Assembly: GCA_947495985.1 (NCBI GenBank)
Contig: CANMBD010000003.1
Location: forward strand, 62,001-126,000
Direction: 5' to 3'
DNA from: an uncultured Sphingomonadaceae bacterium
Lineage (GTDB): Bacteria > Pseudomonadota > Alphaproteobacteria > Sphingomonadales > Sphingomonadaceae
DNA: 64,000 nucleotides
Within the stretch, counting starts at the first letter, position 1, and the number at the start of each line of letters is the position of its first letter. Below, in pieces: positions 17,570 to 26,805 of the stretch. The notes below the pieces were generated by a model that saw only the letters and a program-made list of their open reading frames with translations, was not told the DNA's origin and did no database searches. The position numbers and the translations under genes are program-made.

Positions 17570-19056
17570 TCTTTTCCTCCACGCCGTTTCTTGGCGGCCA
17601 GTTTCTCCAATATTCGCTCATGTTCTGATCGCGGCAGGCGATATTGCGAATAAACCGGGATCGCCAGAATAGCAGCCAATCCCATGATCGGACCACCCAC
17701 GAGGGCTAATCGGAAAACCACACCGTCATCCAATTGACCTGGCACCGCATTAAATGGAATCCGCACGAAAAGATCCAGTAAAACGCCAGCCAGAAAGTGT
17801 CCGGCCGAATTGGAAGCTTTAGCGAAAAAGGTCCGGGCAGAATAGATCAAGCCTTCTTGCCGCAATCCTTTTTCAAGCTCAATCTGATCCGAAATGTCGC
17901 CCAGCATGGAAAGAACCGAAACCGCGGCGACAGCTACGCTTCCGGCGGTCACAGCCATATGAAACAGCAACAACGGCAACAGGATGCTAGAATCATTTTC
18001 AGGGAATAATCCCAATAGCCGCAGATTGAGCGGCAATTGGGCGGCAACCACAACACCGGTAATAGCGACAAGCAAGACCGGCCGGCGGTCAAATTTCCGC
18101 ATCAAAGCAGGTGCCATCAGCGCACCGACAATGATTGCCGGTACGGCTGCCAGTCCAAACCAGCGCATATCTTCCGTGCCTAGTTCCCAGACATAGGTGT
18201 TTACAAAAACAATAAACACTTCGTTCAATCCGACCGAGAGCATGAAGAAGAAAAAGCCAACGATCAGAAACAGATAGTTTCTGTTCTCTGCCGCATTTTT
18301 CAAATCACGATAGTAAGTTCTCAGGCTGAGCTTGGCTTTTGGTTCGGGCGGTGCGCTCAATGTAGAAACCCGCCCATATGTACCCCAGGCACTGAGCAAT
18401 ATTACAACCAAAATAATCCCGGAAGCCGTGAAGACCAAAGGTCCATATGCTGTTGCATCGAGATGTTTCGGAATGGAATCTCCGTTTGCATTGAGCGTCT
18501 CGCCTGCTAAAAAATAGCCCCAGGCGGTGAACGCAAACAAGGCGCCCGTCATATAACCAAATACCGAATTGATGCTGAACAATCGCGAGCGATCATTGGC
18601 GTCCTTGGTCAGCTCTCCGCCAAGTGCAAAATGCGGAATCGTGTAAAGTGTCAGAAACAGTCTGGCCAAAATCGTCCAGATACAAAGCCATGCAAAAAGA
18701 GCAAACTGCCAAGCCGCTCCATCGCCTACACTATTGACCAGAAAATCGGGCGGTGAGAAAACGGAATAGACGGATATGGCGACCGGTACCGGTGCAGCGA
18801 AAAGGAAGGGATGTCGTCTGCCGAGACGCGAGCGCCAGCGATCCGATATCATGCCAACCGCCGGATCTGACACTGCATCTCCAAGCAATGCAATCATGAT
18901 TGCCACACCGATCAGACTATTGGAAAGACCCAGTGCCTGATTATAGTAGATCGTGATGAAAGTGTTGAACATCCCGAAGAAGATTTGCTCGCCAACGGCA
19001 CCGACGCCGTAAGCCATTTTTATCCTCATCGGCAATTTGGTTTGCGCCACACTCAT
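17566..19056 (-). CDS. MFS carrier, GPH (MelB-like) family
   Basis: The 496-residue protein has about 12 membrane segments and the GPH-family loop SDRWRSRLGRRHPFL near residue 70. The start at 19056 fits a GGAAG site and the conserved YGVGAVGEQ beginning; an ATG at 19104 would add an unusual 16-residue leader. It is a cation-coupled symporter at the inner membrane. In sphingomonads such carriers often accompany TonB receptors in catabolic clusters. It is cotranscribed with the MDR reductase. An ACGGT-core box lies upstream at 19139. Confidence 0.88.
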   Translation of the reverse strand: MSVAQTKLPMRIKMAYGVGAVGEQIFFGMFNTFITIYYNQALGLSNSLIGVAIMIALLGDAVSDPAVGMISDRWRSRLGRRHPFLFAAPVPVAISVYSVFSPPDFLVNSVGDGAAWQFALFAWLCIWTILARLFLTLYTIPHFALGGELTKDANDRSRLFSINSVFGYMTGALFAFTAWGYFLAGETLNANGDSIPKHLDATAYGPLVFTASGIILVVILLSAWGTYGRVSTLSAPPEPKAKLSLRTYYRDLKNAAENRNYLFLIVGFFFFMLSVGLNEVFIVFVNTYVWELGTEDMRWFGLAAVPAIIVGALMAPALMRKFDRRPVLLVAITGVVVAAQLPLNLRLLGLFPENDSSILLPLLLFHMAVTAGSVAVAAVSVLSMLGDISDQIELEKGLRQEGLIYSARTFFAKASNSAGHFLAGVLLDLFVRIPFNAVPGQLDDGVVFRLALVGGPIMGLAAILAIPVYSQYRLPRSEHERILEKLAAKKRRGGKE

Positions 19057-19138
19057 GTTGATGCCACTTCCCCCTCCCAATGTATCCGATCCCTGACATT
19101 GCATCTTTTGCCAAGAATTGGCTTGGACAGCAGCATCA

Positions 19139-19159
19139 CTTATTATATAAACCGTAAAC
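19139..19159. promoter_or_regulatory. ACGGT-core box between MFS and SnoaL-like genes
   Basis: On the minus strand it reads TTTACGGTTTATATAATAAG, 16 bases identical to the box at 10645. On the plus strand TTGGAC plus 17 bases plus TATAAA gives a possible promoter for the gene at 19243. The box can serve both divergent operons. Confidence 0.6.
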
Positions 19160-19242
19160 TATGAGTAGAGGCGTTGGCAGCAGCTGTCAAACCCGTGTTT
19201 CGTAAATGTCGCCGGTACAGAAAATGGGACGGAGAGAATATC

Positions 19243-19596
19243 GTGGATTATGAGAAATTGGCTCGCAATCTCTATGAGAAGTTCAATGCGCGCGACGTCG
19301 ATGCCGTCGCCGGATTTTTGCATCCGCAAGTCGAATGGGTCAACAAACCCAAAAAGATTCACGTTCAGGGTTTGGAAAAATTGCGAGAATCTTGGGTAAA
19401 GCAAAAAGGCGCCGCCATTGTGCATTTTGACGTAACAAGCGTCACACCCAAAGAGGGGGGCTTTTTTGTTGTCGTGCAGGAAAAAGTCTGGACGCCGGAG
19501 AAAAAATTGTTGTTCGATGGTCCGGTTGGTCATGATTATAAGATGAGAGATGGCAAAATCATCAGATGTGACATCGTCAATGCCGATGCAGGATAG
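19243..19596 (+). CDS. SnoaL/NTF2-like protein
   Basis: The 117-residue protein has the NTF2-like helix-strand pattern (LARNLYEKFNARDVDAVAGF then HPQVEWVN) of small ketosteroid-isomerase or SnoaL-like enzymes. A GTG start at 19243 is chosen because GGAGAG lies 6 bases upstream; the longer frame from 19174 has no ribosome site and a poor N-terminus. It may isomerise or cyclise a pathway intermediate. It is divergent from the MFS operon. Confidence 0.75.
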   Translation: MDYEKLARNLYEKFNARDVDAVAGFLHPQVEWVNKPKKIHVQGLEKLRESWVKQKGAAIVHFDVTSVTPKEGGFFVVVQEKVWTPEKKLLFDGPVGHDYKMRDGKIIRCDIVNADAG

Positions 19597-19608
19597 CCCG
19601 CAGGCTGC

Positions 19609-20574
19609 TTACCAAGCATAGGCCTCCGGTGCTTCACCCTGTGCTGGAAATATCTCGTCAATCCTTGCCAGCACTTCTTTGCTTAATTTGATATCTGGTA
19701 CATCAACGTTGGAGGCGAGCTGATCGCCAGTGGCTGGCCCAACAATGGTCGCAGCAACTCCCGGTTGATGAAGCAACCAGGCCAAGGCGACGGAACTCGG
19801 AGAAAATCCAAGACAGGCACATAAATCCTGATAGTCTGTCAATTGATCAGCATGTTTCGCAAATGCTATTTGTGCTTCTGTACTTTGGCGACGACCTCCA
19901 GTGCTGTGGTCTTTCCCTGCAAGCAAGCCGCCTGCAAGGGGACTCCAGGGAATTACTCCCATATTATAGTCACGGCATGCGGGAAGCACCTCTAGTTCCA
20001 CTCGGCGCTCGATCAAATTATACAGGCTTTGCTCCGAAACCAGCTGAAACCGCTCGCGTGACAGGGCTTGCTCATTGGCTTTGGCGATTGCCCAGCCCGG
20101 GAAATTGCTGGTGCCGACATATCGAACTTTCCCTTGGGATATCAGCTTCTCCATAGCACCCCAGGTTTCTTCCAGAGGAACCGAGCGATCGATATGATGC
20201 ATTTGATAGAGATCGATATGATCTACCCCCATCCGCTGCAGACTCGCATCACAGGCTTCCAGTATATGCCGCTCGGACAGGCCGCGGTCTTTTGGATCAT
20301 CCGACATCGGTTCATATACTTTTGAAGCCAACACGACCTTTTCCCGCCGCGCCTTGTCTTCAGCAAACCATTTACCCAGAATTTTCTCTGTCGTGCCCAC
20401 GCCCAGATGCCCGCCATATTGGTTGGCTGTGTCTACAAAATTAATTCCGGAATCGAGTGCTTGGTTGAGAATGCTGAACGATTCCTTCTCGGACGTCCGG
20501 GGACCGAAATTCATGGTACCAAGGCACAGATTACTGATCCGAAGATCCGAATGTCCAAGATTATGATATTTCAT
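19609..20574 (-). CDS. Aldo/keto reductase
   Basis: The 321-residue protein has the AKR barrel with the catalytic tetrad visible: Asp and Tyr in FVDTANQYGG, Lys in VVLASKVY and His in DLYQMHHID. The C-terminal phosphate-binding loop VGPATGDQL suggests NADPH. It is close to the YajO/Tas-like group of small AKRs. It follows the PhyH gene on the same strand by 26 bases, so the two likely form an operon. Confidence 0.9.
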   Translation of the reverse strand: MKYHNLGHSDLRISNLCLGTMNFGPRTSEKESFSILNQALDSGINFVDTANQYGGHLGVGTTEKILGKWFAEDKARREKVVLASKVYEPMSDDPKDRGLSERHILEACDASLQRMGVDHIDLYQMHHIDRSVPLEETWGAMEKLISQGKVRYVGTSNFPGWAIAKANEQALSRERFQLVSEQSLYNLIERRVELEVLPACRDYNMGVIPWSPLAGGLLAGKDHSTGGRRQSTEAQIAFAKHADQLTDYQDLCACLGFSPSSVALAWLLHQPGVAATIVGPATGDQLASNVDVPDIKLSKEVLARIDEIFPAQGEAPEAYAW

Positions 20575-20600
20575 TTATGAGCCATTTCCGCGGTCATGGT

Positions 20601-21602
20601 TCAGGGGGCACGCAGGGTCGAGCCGGTGACCAATTCCTCGCCAGAATCCGCAACCAGATGTTTCGTAAAACCTTGCGCCCGTTCAGAAAGTCTCTGGAAA
20701 TCCTTGTAGTCGATCCCTGGCACCATAGGCTCCCGAAACCACGGTGCATAAAATTCCAGATTCGGAATGGAACGGACTTTTCCAGATAGATTTGGTGTAC
20801 CACCATGCCAGGCGCGGACATCGCGGATCATGATGCTGCCCGCCGGCGCAGGACAAACCGTGCTAAGGCGCATCCATTCGGGCTCTTCCTCGAGACTTGG
20901 TATCGGTGCTCGAGAATTCTGCGTGCCCGGTATCTGACGGGTTGGCCCGTTCAGCCGCGTCACATCCTGCGGAAGAAAATTCACGCAAATATAGGGACAA
21001 GGCAAATCACGCAGGCTGATTTGACCGCGTGGATCGTGGTAGGAACTGAACCATGATTTTCCTGACACTTTCCATTCGCTCACGTCCGAATGCAGCGGCT
21101 GGTACTCCGTCGTACCCGGGAGGCAGAAATCGCCACTCGCGGCGCGCAAGATATAATTAGGTGATTCAAAAAGCGCATCCAGCAGCGTCCAAACTTGCGG
21201 AATTTCGAGCATCATCTGCCACGCGGGACGGTGCAACTGGCTGCGGGTCAGACTGGATCCACCAAAGGAATAACGGCCGGAACCGCGATTGCCCAGATTG
21301 TCGGTGTCCAGCTTCAAAATCTCGTCAATAACTTCGGCGCAGCCGTCTGCCAGTCGCTGAATCTGCTCCGGGTTGAGGATGTCTGAAACCAGAACGAAGC
21401 CATCACGACGGAATGATGCAACAATCCCTTCGACATCAATGGGCTTCTTTATCTCCAGATTGCGAATGCCGTTATTTGCCTCCAGATATCTCTGGCTTTC
21501 AGCGGTCTCGGGATTGTTCTCAGGAGCTGTTTTTGGGGATGGGTTTATCGCAATTTCATCATTCATCGTTTCCGTCACTTTTGCGTCCTGTTTTTTGGTC
21601 AT
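20601..21602 (-). CDS. Phytanoyl-CoA dioxygenase (PhyH) family protein
   Basis: The protein has a PhyH-type Fe(II)/2-oxoglutarate fold. The start of the domain is FRRDGFVLVSDIL, the HSD in LHSDVSEW supplies the His-x-Asp pair, and AWHGGTPNLS gives the distal His followed by an Arg. Such enzymes hydroxylate aliphatic or ring carbons. An ATG at 21674 is possible, but the likely promoter overlaps it. The ATG at 21602 is taken, and one at 21566 is an alternative. It is cotranscribed with the aldo/keto reductase. Confidence 0.85.
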   Translation of the reverse strand: MTKKQDAKVTETMNDEIAINPSPKTAPENNPETAESQRYLEANNGIRNLEIKKPIDVEGIVASFRRDGFVLVSDILNPEQIQRLADGCAEVIDEILKLDTDNLGNRGSGRYSFGGSSLTRSQLHRPAWQMMLEIPQVWTLLDALFESPNYILRAASGDFCLPGTTEYQPLHSDVSEWKVSGKSWFSSYHDPRGQISLRDLPCPYICVNFLPQDVTRLNGPTRQIPGTQNSRAPIPSLEEEPEWMRLSTVCPAPAGSIMIRDVRAWHGGTPNLSGKVRSIPNLEFYAPWFREPMVPGIDYKDFQRLSERAQGFTKHLVADSGEELVTGSTLRAP

Positions 21603-21673
21603 AAAATTATGCAAAGCACAATGGTATTTGAGTCGATCCAGATAGCCGTTTGTTGGGTCAAACGCTTCTAGCA

Positions 21674-21696
21674 TTTATTATATATACCGTCAATTA
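21674..21696. promoter_or_regulatory. ACGGT-core box upstream of the PhyH gene
   Basis: On the minus strand: TAATTGACGGTATATATAAT and AAA, the same core as the boxes at 10645, 13118 and 19139. The TATAAT within it can act as the -10 of the PhyH operon. Confidence 0.55.
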
Positions 21697-22188
21697 GGGT
21701 GGTTCGGAAATCGTTATTGGTAGCCTCAATCTTCTGGTTAGGAAAATCTGAGCGAGATCGAAATCTTGCCCCAGATTAGCGCTTCCGGTCACTCCCGCCA
21801 ACGTCCGCTTTCGGGATAAAGTGGACACTGCGCTAGTGTCTGTTTGGGCGCAAAAGCGGACTCTAAAGAGTTCACTAATGCTGTGCGGTCCTGGCCATCC
21901 GACAGCCGTTCTGTTTTCAGCCTGTTTCTGCGGATTTTTTGGCAAATCTATGGACGGGATAGGTCCAGGCTCATCGCCATCAATTCTTCAATCATATCTG
22001 ACGAAATTTCCACGCATTATCGAATTTGAACCGATCAAGATTGATTGGAAGGGCCAGACAACCGTAGATGGCTGCTCAGAATATCTGCGCCATCTTATGC
22101 GGATCAAATTCCCGGAAATCTCCCCGCTCTTTGTCGCGCTATCCTGACGACGGCATCGCGTATAGAGCTGCGCATTTCAGCACATTTT
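21697..22188. other. Gene-poor stretch with palindromic repeats
   Basis: No gene is supported. Two copies of a dispersed GTCCGC...GCGGAC palindrome lie at 21803-21826 and 21838-21861. The remaining short frames show no recognisable domain. The stretch borders a truncated arylesterase and looks like a recombination scar. Confidence 0.5.
21803..21861. repeat. Two copies of a dispersed palindromic repeat
   Basis: 21803-21826 is GTCCGCTTT...AAAGTGGAC; 21838-21861 is GTCTGTTTGGGCGC followed by AAAAGCGGAC. Related copies are at 23753, 49406, 50986, 56907 and 58833. Confidence 0.6.
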
Positions 22189-22446
22189 TCAGGAGAGATT
22201 GCGGATAGAGCCATAAGAAATCAGATTTTCAAATGCCTCGCGACCATTACCCGACGAGATAAAGGCAACACGATTGATACGGTCCACATTGATATCTTCC
22301 GAACCCGGTGGGCCATACAGTTTTTCGCAGCGGCCATAGTCAACTGGCTTGATCTCAACGAACGCGCCTGCATCCGTGGAAATGCGAAAAGCCTGAAACA
22401 CGATCAGGCCGAGCACGATTGAGACAACAATCAGTTTATTGGACAT
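22189..22446 (-). pseudogene. Truncated arylesterase/paraoxonase-like gene
   Basis: The 85-residue frame starts at an ATG with GAGGA 8 bases upstream and has an N-terminal membrane segment (about residues 3-18). It then has CEKLYGPPGSEDI and RVAFISSGNGRE, typical of the N-terminus of paraoxonase-type arylesterases (about 350 residues in full). It ends after only 85 residues, before the rest of the propeller, so it is judged a 5' remnant. The upstream region has a TGAACATGTTC palindrome shared with block B, which suggests the intact gene belonged to that regulon. Confidence 0.65.
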
Positions 22447-22503
22447 TTTGTTTTTCCTCGAAAAATATGTTGGCCGGTTGACTAACCGTGCAGATAAGAA
22501 TAA

Positions 22504-22515
22504 TGAACATGTTCG
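22504..22515. promoter_or_regulatory. TGAAC-NN-GTTC palindrome (copy 1)
   Basis: TGAACATGTTCG, one base short of the perfect copy at 38955-38966. It lies 58 bases upstream of the truncated arylesterase and also upstream of the divergent hydroxylase. Confidence 0.55.
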
Positions 22516-22572
22516 TTTTATCAACGCATTCATTCGGAACCGCCCATATTTGGGCTATCAAGGACCAGAATC

Positions 22573-23748
22573 GTGACCGCAAAACCTCTGTCCGCATCCC
22601 ATGCCACAAGTGATGAATTTCATATCCGCTACCAGAATCGCAACCTGCGTTCCCATAGCCGGATCGGCTGGATGCTCGAAAAATGGATCGGTATTCCGCT
22701 CAACCTGATTGAGACGTTGATTTCCTATCTGCTCGTTCGCCCGATGAACTGGGCGCTCAGGCATCTGGATGGCCTGTCGTACAAATTAGAGGGCACACGG
22801 CTGAAGGTCATTTTGCAGCATGTCCTGTTCCCGGTGATCATGATTGCCGGGATGTTCATCGGTTTCGCCGCCACCGACGCCGGTGCTTCGCTGCAATCGA
22901 TCACCACGCTCGCGCTCATTCCAGTGGTCATCGGCCTGATCGTTGCTCCGCTGGAACGCCTCATGCCCTATAGCCGCAACTGGCTGGAGGGCGGTAACGA
23001 CACCTCGGTCGACCTGATGATGTTTATCTCGGGTGCGTTCTGGAACGGCTTTGCCAAATATTTAATCCAGACGCTGTTCCTGGTTGGGCTGGTGGAAGCG
23101 ATGGAGGCATATGGGCATGGTCTCTGGCCGTCCCACTGGCCAGCCCTGGTCCAGGTGTTTTTGTTCATCCTGATCAAAGATTTCTTCCGCTACTGGCTAC
23201 ACCGTGCGCTTCATGAAGTACCCTTCCTCTGGCGTTTCCACGCGGCGCATCACTCGGTCAAGCGGCTCTACTGGCTCAATGGCATCCGCAGCCATCCGGT
23301 GGAAGTGGTGGGGCAGGCGGTCCTGTTCGCGGTTCCCTACGCACTGCTGCAGCCCACGGCCGAAGTCGCCATGGTCGCTATTCTCATGCAGCTCACTATC
23401 GGCATATTCCAGCACGCCAATATCGACCTGAAGCTTGGTTTTTGGGAGTATATCTTCTCGATTGGCGACAATCACCGATACCACCATTATCCCGACAAGG
23501 GGGTTGGCGACAGCAATTATGGCGGTGAATTCATCCTCTTCGACATTCTGTTCGGCACTTTCCACAAGGTGAAAGGCGAGCGTCCGCACGACAATATCGG
23601 TATCGGCACCGCGCCCAATTATCCGATGACCATGGCCGGGCTCTATATTGCGCCGTTCCTGCCGGACCAGAAGATTTGGGCACCTGAAAATGCCGAACCC
23701 ACCACGGATACGGACAATCCTAGAAACAACTTGCTCGCGGATGTCTAA
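22573..23748 (+). CDS. Sterol desaturase/fatty acid hydroxylase family protein
   Basis: The 391-residue membrane protein has the three His boxes of the di-iron family: HRALH (about residue 215), HAAHH (about 227) and HRYHH (about 301), plus HP in SHPVE. Several membrane segments lie between residues 35 and 200. It starts at GTG with AAGGA 8 bases upstream. Members hydroxylate or desaturate sterols, fatty acids or carotenoids using O2 at the inner membrane. A short decayed copy of its middle is found at 39789, so the window once held two. Confidence 0.88.
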   Translation: MTAKPLSASHATSDEFHIRYQNRNLRSHSRIGWMLEKWIGIPLNLIETLISYLLVRPMNWALRHLDGLSYKLEGTRLKVILQHVLFPVIMIAGMFIGFAATDAGASLQSITTLALIPVVIGLIVAPLERLMPYSRNWLEGGNDTSVDLMMFISGAFWNGFAKYLIQTLFLVGLVEAMEAYGHGLWPSHWPALVQVFLFILIKDFFRYWLHRALHEVPFLWRFHAAHHSVKRLYWLNGIRSHPVEVVGQAVLFAVPYALLQPTAEVAMVAILMQLTIGIFQHANIDLKLGFWEYIFSIGDNHRYHHYPDKGVGDSNYGGEFILFDILFGTFHKVKGERPHDNIGIGTAPNYPMTMAGLYIAPFLPDQKIWAPENAEPTTDTDNPRNNLLADV

Positions 23749-24082
23749 TATACGCTTTTTTGGGATAAAGCGGGCAAGCTGTTATATTCGCTAGTCGACT
23801 ATATCGCGAATAGTGAAGCTGCCCTCAAGCGTAAAGACTGAGCGCATCGCAAAGCAGCGGATCCAAGGGTTCTTGAGCCGCTACATTGTGCTCTAGCAGG
23901 ACCACCTCGCTTTGCGATGAAGTAAACACAAAGTCAGTGCCCGTTTTGGGCTCAGAAGCAGGTGAATATCTTAAAAGCCGAACAGCTCGTTGGTCAATCT
24001 GCGGATGAAAATCACTTACAAGGTGGTGATCATAAGCGCTGTGCAATTTGACAGCGCCTCAGTCGCAGTAAACAAGCAGCGA
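23749..24082. other. Intergenic stretch with one palindromic repeat
   Basis: A degenerate copy of the dispersed palindrome lies at 23753-23772. A 73-codon minus-strand frame (23825-24046) has no ribosome site or recognisable motif and is not called. Confidence 0.45.
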
Positions 24083-24916
24083 TTATTCTTTTGGCTTGGT
24101 GCCAGGTAGCGCAGTCGCTCGGCTGTTTGATGGCGGGTGCTTCACGGGTGGCAATGCGCCTATCACTCCATCGGGCGTCGCTATTGCGCGCATCCGGACA
24201 TAGGCTGGGCGAGCCTGAATTCGCTTTTGCCATGCCTGAATATTGGGGAACTGCGCTGAATCAACCAAATTCAGCTTAAACGCGACGTTAAGCGGCCAAT
24301 CCATCATGATATCGGCAGCTGAAAATTCGGGACCACCAAACCATGGATTTTCTTTCAGATAATCCTCGGAATATTGCACAACATTTTCACTGTCGACCAG
24401 CATAGACCGCTGCGTGGGCGGATTGACACGCCAAGCGCGATAATCACTGAACAAACGAGCGGCCAGTGACCCTTCAGCATAATGCATCCATTTGATATGG
24501 TGCGGATAAGCCCGGCTATCGATTGGAGGAACGAGCTTGCCAGGCGCATGCCGGGATAGGATTGTATCAATAATAGCGCCCGACTCTACGATGATATCAT
24601 CGCCATAGACGACCGTTGGTGCCATCGGCATGCCATGACCGAGAGCGCGAATCTGCATCATAGATGCCATCAGGTTACCGCGGACATATTTTAGCTCATA
24701 AGGCAGGCCCAATTCTTCCATCAACCATATGATCCGCTCTGATCTACGGCCTTCAAGATGATAGATTGTAATATCTGGCGCCGGGGTAGCTGTGGCTATT
24801 TCGCCCTCATTTTCTGAAGGCGTTGCAGCACTTGCCCCAGTCTGGCTTGCGGCTAGGCCAATTGCCAGCAAGCTTGCACCTATCGAACGAACAATTTTCG
24901 TGTCTAAACCAAACAT
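24083..24916 (-). CDS. Glutathione S-transferase with an N-terminal signal peptide
   Basis: The 277-residue protein begins with a convincing export signal (Lys and Arg, then hydrophobic about residues 11-23, Ala-Ser-Ala cleavage near residue 29). A GST fold follows: YHLEGRRSERIIWLMEELGLPYE, MAPTVVYGDDIIVESGAII for glutathione binding, and a helical C-terminal domain. The start at 24916 has GGGGG 6 bases upstream. Bacterial GSTs are normally cytosolic, so an exported one is unusual; it matches the other exported enzymes nearby. Confidence 0.82.
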   Translation of the reverse strand: MFGLDTKIVRSIGASLLAIGLAASQTGASAATPSENEGEIATATPAPDITIYHLEGRRSERIIWLMEELGLPYELKYVRGNLMASMMQIRALGHGMPMAPTVVYGDDIIVESGAIIDTILSRHAPGKLVPPIDSRAYPHHIKWMHYAEGSLAARLFSDYRAWRVNPPTQRSMLVDSENVVQYSEDYLKENPWFGGPEFSAADIMMDWPLNVAFKLNLVDSAQFPNIQAWQKRIQARPAYVRMRAIATPDGVIGALPPVKHPPSNSRATALPGTKPKE

Positions 24917-25312
24917 CCTACGCCCCCATCCTAAAGCTGCCATTACTTAAGCTTCTATTGAAAATATAGTCAATAATCTTGTTGGATTAGGCATGGACTA
25001 TCTTGAAGATCAGCCAGCGTTTCTGCCACCGCGCATCCGTGTGCCTCGATCTTTTGATTTTTGGTTTGCATAAACTCAGGCGGTTCCAGCTTGTAACGAT
25101 ACGCTGTCCGCCACCGTGTTGAGAAAATATGGTTTGGGATCATGGTTTTGTGCGCTTGGGTATCTCGACGAGGCATGCCTTACCTACCAATCATCAATAT
25201 CACTATTGACTTTATTTCCAATAACAATGAAGTGACGCAATGCCTCGTTTTGTTGGCCACTCGCTCACGAGACGATCAGGTGTTCTGCCAATTCAGCGTA
25301 AGGATAGATTTT
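24917..25312. other. Intergenic stretch, no gene supported
   Basis: Minus-strand TTGACT plus 17 bases plus TTAAGT (about 24949-24977) is a weak candidate promoter for the GST. A 68-codon minus-strand frame (24970-25176) has no recognisable motif. Nothing else is evident before the SDR ribosome site. Confidence 0.4.
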
Positions 25313-26068
25313 ATGTTCGATTTAACCGGCCATGTCGCTCTGGTGACGGGCGGCAATGGCGGCCTTGGTTTGGCGATGGCCAAAGGATTGGTCAAAGCAG
25401 GTGCCGCTGTTGCAATCTGGGGTCGCAATCCGGGAAAAAATGAAGACGCATTGAAGGAACTGCACGATATGGGCGGCGATGCAGCGGTGTTTTCTTGTGA
25501 TGTCACCGATGCAGAGCAAGTCGATGCCGCCTTTGCTGCAACGCTGCAACGCTTTCAAAAAGTGGATAGCTGTTTCGCCAATGCAGGCGGCGGGTCTGCG
25601 GGCATGTTGCACAAGACGAGCGGGGAAGCTTGGACGGCGACGGTGGATATGAACCTTACCAGCGTAGTGAACACCTATAAACCGGTCATCGCTCATCTTC
25701 TGGAACGTGGGCAGGGCGGCAAGTTGATCGTAACCTCTTCTGCTGCTGCGATAATGGGCATGCCAATGGGGAGTGGTTATTCAACCACCAAGGCGGCAGT
25801 CACCGGATTAACACGTGCTCTGGCAATCGAACTAGGGCAGGCAAATATTCAAGTTAACGCGATCCTGCCAGGATATATTGAAACGGACATGTCGTTAAAT
25901 ACGCCGCAAATATTCCGGGATGCATGTAAGCGCCGATCTGCTTCCGGAAAGGTAGGGGAATTGGAAGACATGGAGGGTATCGCCGTCTATCTGGCGTCCC
26001 AGCAAAGTAACTTCATGACTGGTCAATCACTGGTCATCGATGGAGGTCATTCCATCCACCCGCTATAG
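25313..26068 (+). CDS. SDR family oxidoreductase
   Basis: The 251-residue classical SDR has TGGNGGLG near residue 12, NAGGG near 88, the catalytic Ser in VTSSAA and YSTTK near residue 153, and ends in VIDGGHSIHPL. The ATG at 25313 follows AAGGA by 8 bases and begins MFDLTGHVALVTGG, the usual SDR start; the longer frame upstream is not supported. It would oxidise or reduce an alcohol/ketone pair. It is convergent with a TetR gene. Confidence 0.9.
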   Translation: MFDLTGHVALVTGGNGGLGLAMAKGLVKAGAAVAIWGRNPGKNEDALKELHDMGGDAAVFSCDVTDAEQVDAAFAATLQRFQKVDSCFANAGGGSAGMLHKTSGEAWTATVDMNLTSVVNTYKPVIAHLLERGQGGKLIVTSSAAAIMGMPMGSGYSTTKAAVTGLTRALAIELGQANIQVNAILPGYIETDMSLNTPQIFRDACKRRSASGKVGELEDMEGIAVYLASQQSNFMTGQSLVIDGGHSIHPL

Positions 26069-26102
26069 TCCGTCCGTCAGATACCGGTATTAGCCAAAGA
26101 TC

Positions 26103-26756
26103 TCAGGGCTTTCGCTTCAAAGGTTGCTGCCGCATGTTATAGTCACTCTGAACGGCATTTAAAGAACCCAATATCATTGTGACGGTGATGTTTTCGATCT
26201 CTTCCCTGCTCATATCGCTGTGCAGATAATAGGCCCCCGCAGTCGCCGGAAGGCCAAAGGATATATCACTTGCCGCCCTGGCTGCATCCTTTGGAATATC
26301 AAAATTATTGGCCACAATATCGGCAATATAATCAACCGCGTCATCGCGGCTATAGTCTGTAGGATCATGGCCGCCCGATACGCTGGGTTCGGTTTGGAGG
26401 CGTTCAATGATTAGCCCGCGTTCCTCAATATATTTGAGATATTGATGTGTAATGCCGCGGACCAGGTCTTCGAAAGTCTTCGCTTTCTCTGCCTCCCGTA
26501 CCTGCAATCGCCGCAAGCGCTTTAGTTCGCGATATAGGAGTGCGCGGAGCAGTTCCGTCAGGCTGTCAAAATAAGTGTAGACGAGCGACTTACTAATTCC
26601 CGCTTCTTTGCCGATGAGCTCCATACTCAAAACTGCCACACCATCGCGTGCAACAATCTCTGCCGTATGATCTAGGATCAACGACTTGCGCTTTTCTGGA
26701 CTAAGGCGCCGTCTTTTGACGGGAGTTTCATTGTTCATTGTTTCAATTGCTACCAT
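26103..26756 (-). CDS. TetR family regulator (RLSPE type)
   Basis: The 217-residue protein has the basic lead KRRRLSPEKRK, a TetR helix-turn-helix (SMELIGKEAGISKSLVYTYF) and a helical effector domain with an RGLIIERLQTEPSVSGG stretch also seen in the TetR at 47335. A second ATG at 26738 is possible. It sits upstream of, and on the same strand as, the lipoprotein VOC gene region but faces the SDR. It probably regulates neighbouring catabolic operons. Confidence 0.88.
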   Translation of the reverse strand: MVAIETMNNETPVKRRRLSPEKRKSLILDHTAEIVARDGVAVLSMELIGKEAGISKSLVYTYFDSLTELLRALLYRELKRLRRLQVREAEKAKTFEDLVRGITHQYLKYIEERGLIIERLQTEPSVSGGHDPTDYSRDDAVDYIADIVANNFDIPKDAARAASDISFGLPATAGAYYLHSDMSREEIENITVTMILGSLNAVQSDYNMRQQPLKRKP

Positions 26757-26805
26757 ATAATCTTTTGTTGATGAACCGCGAAGGCGGCCGACAAAATTAC
26801 AGCGC

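Noticed and set aside
21821-22147. 108-codon plus-strand frame
   Set aside because: It starts inside a palindromic repeat, has no ribosome site and no recognisable domain.
24970-25176. 68-codon minus-strand frame between GST and SDR
   Set aside because: No motif, no ribosome site, low complexity of evidence.
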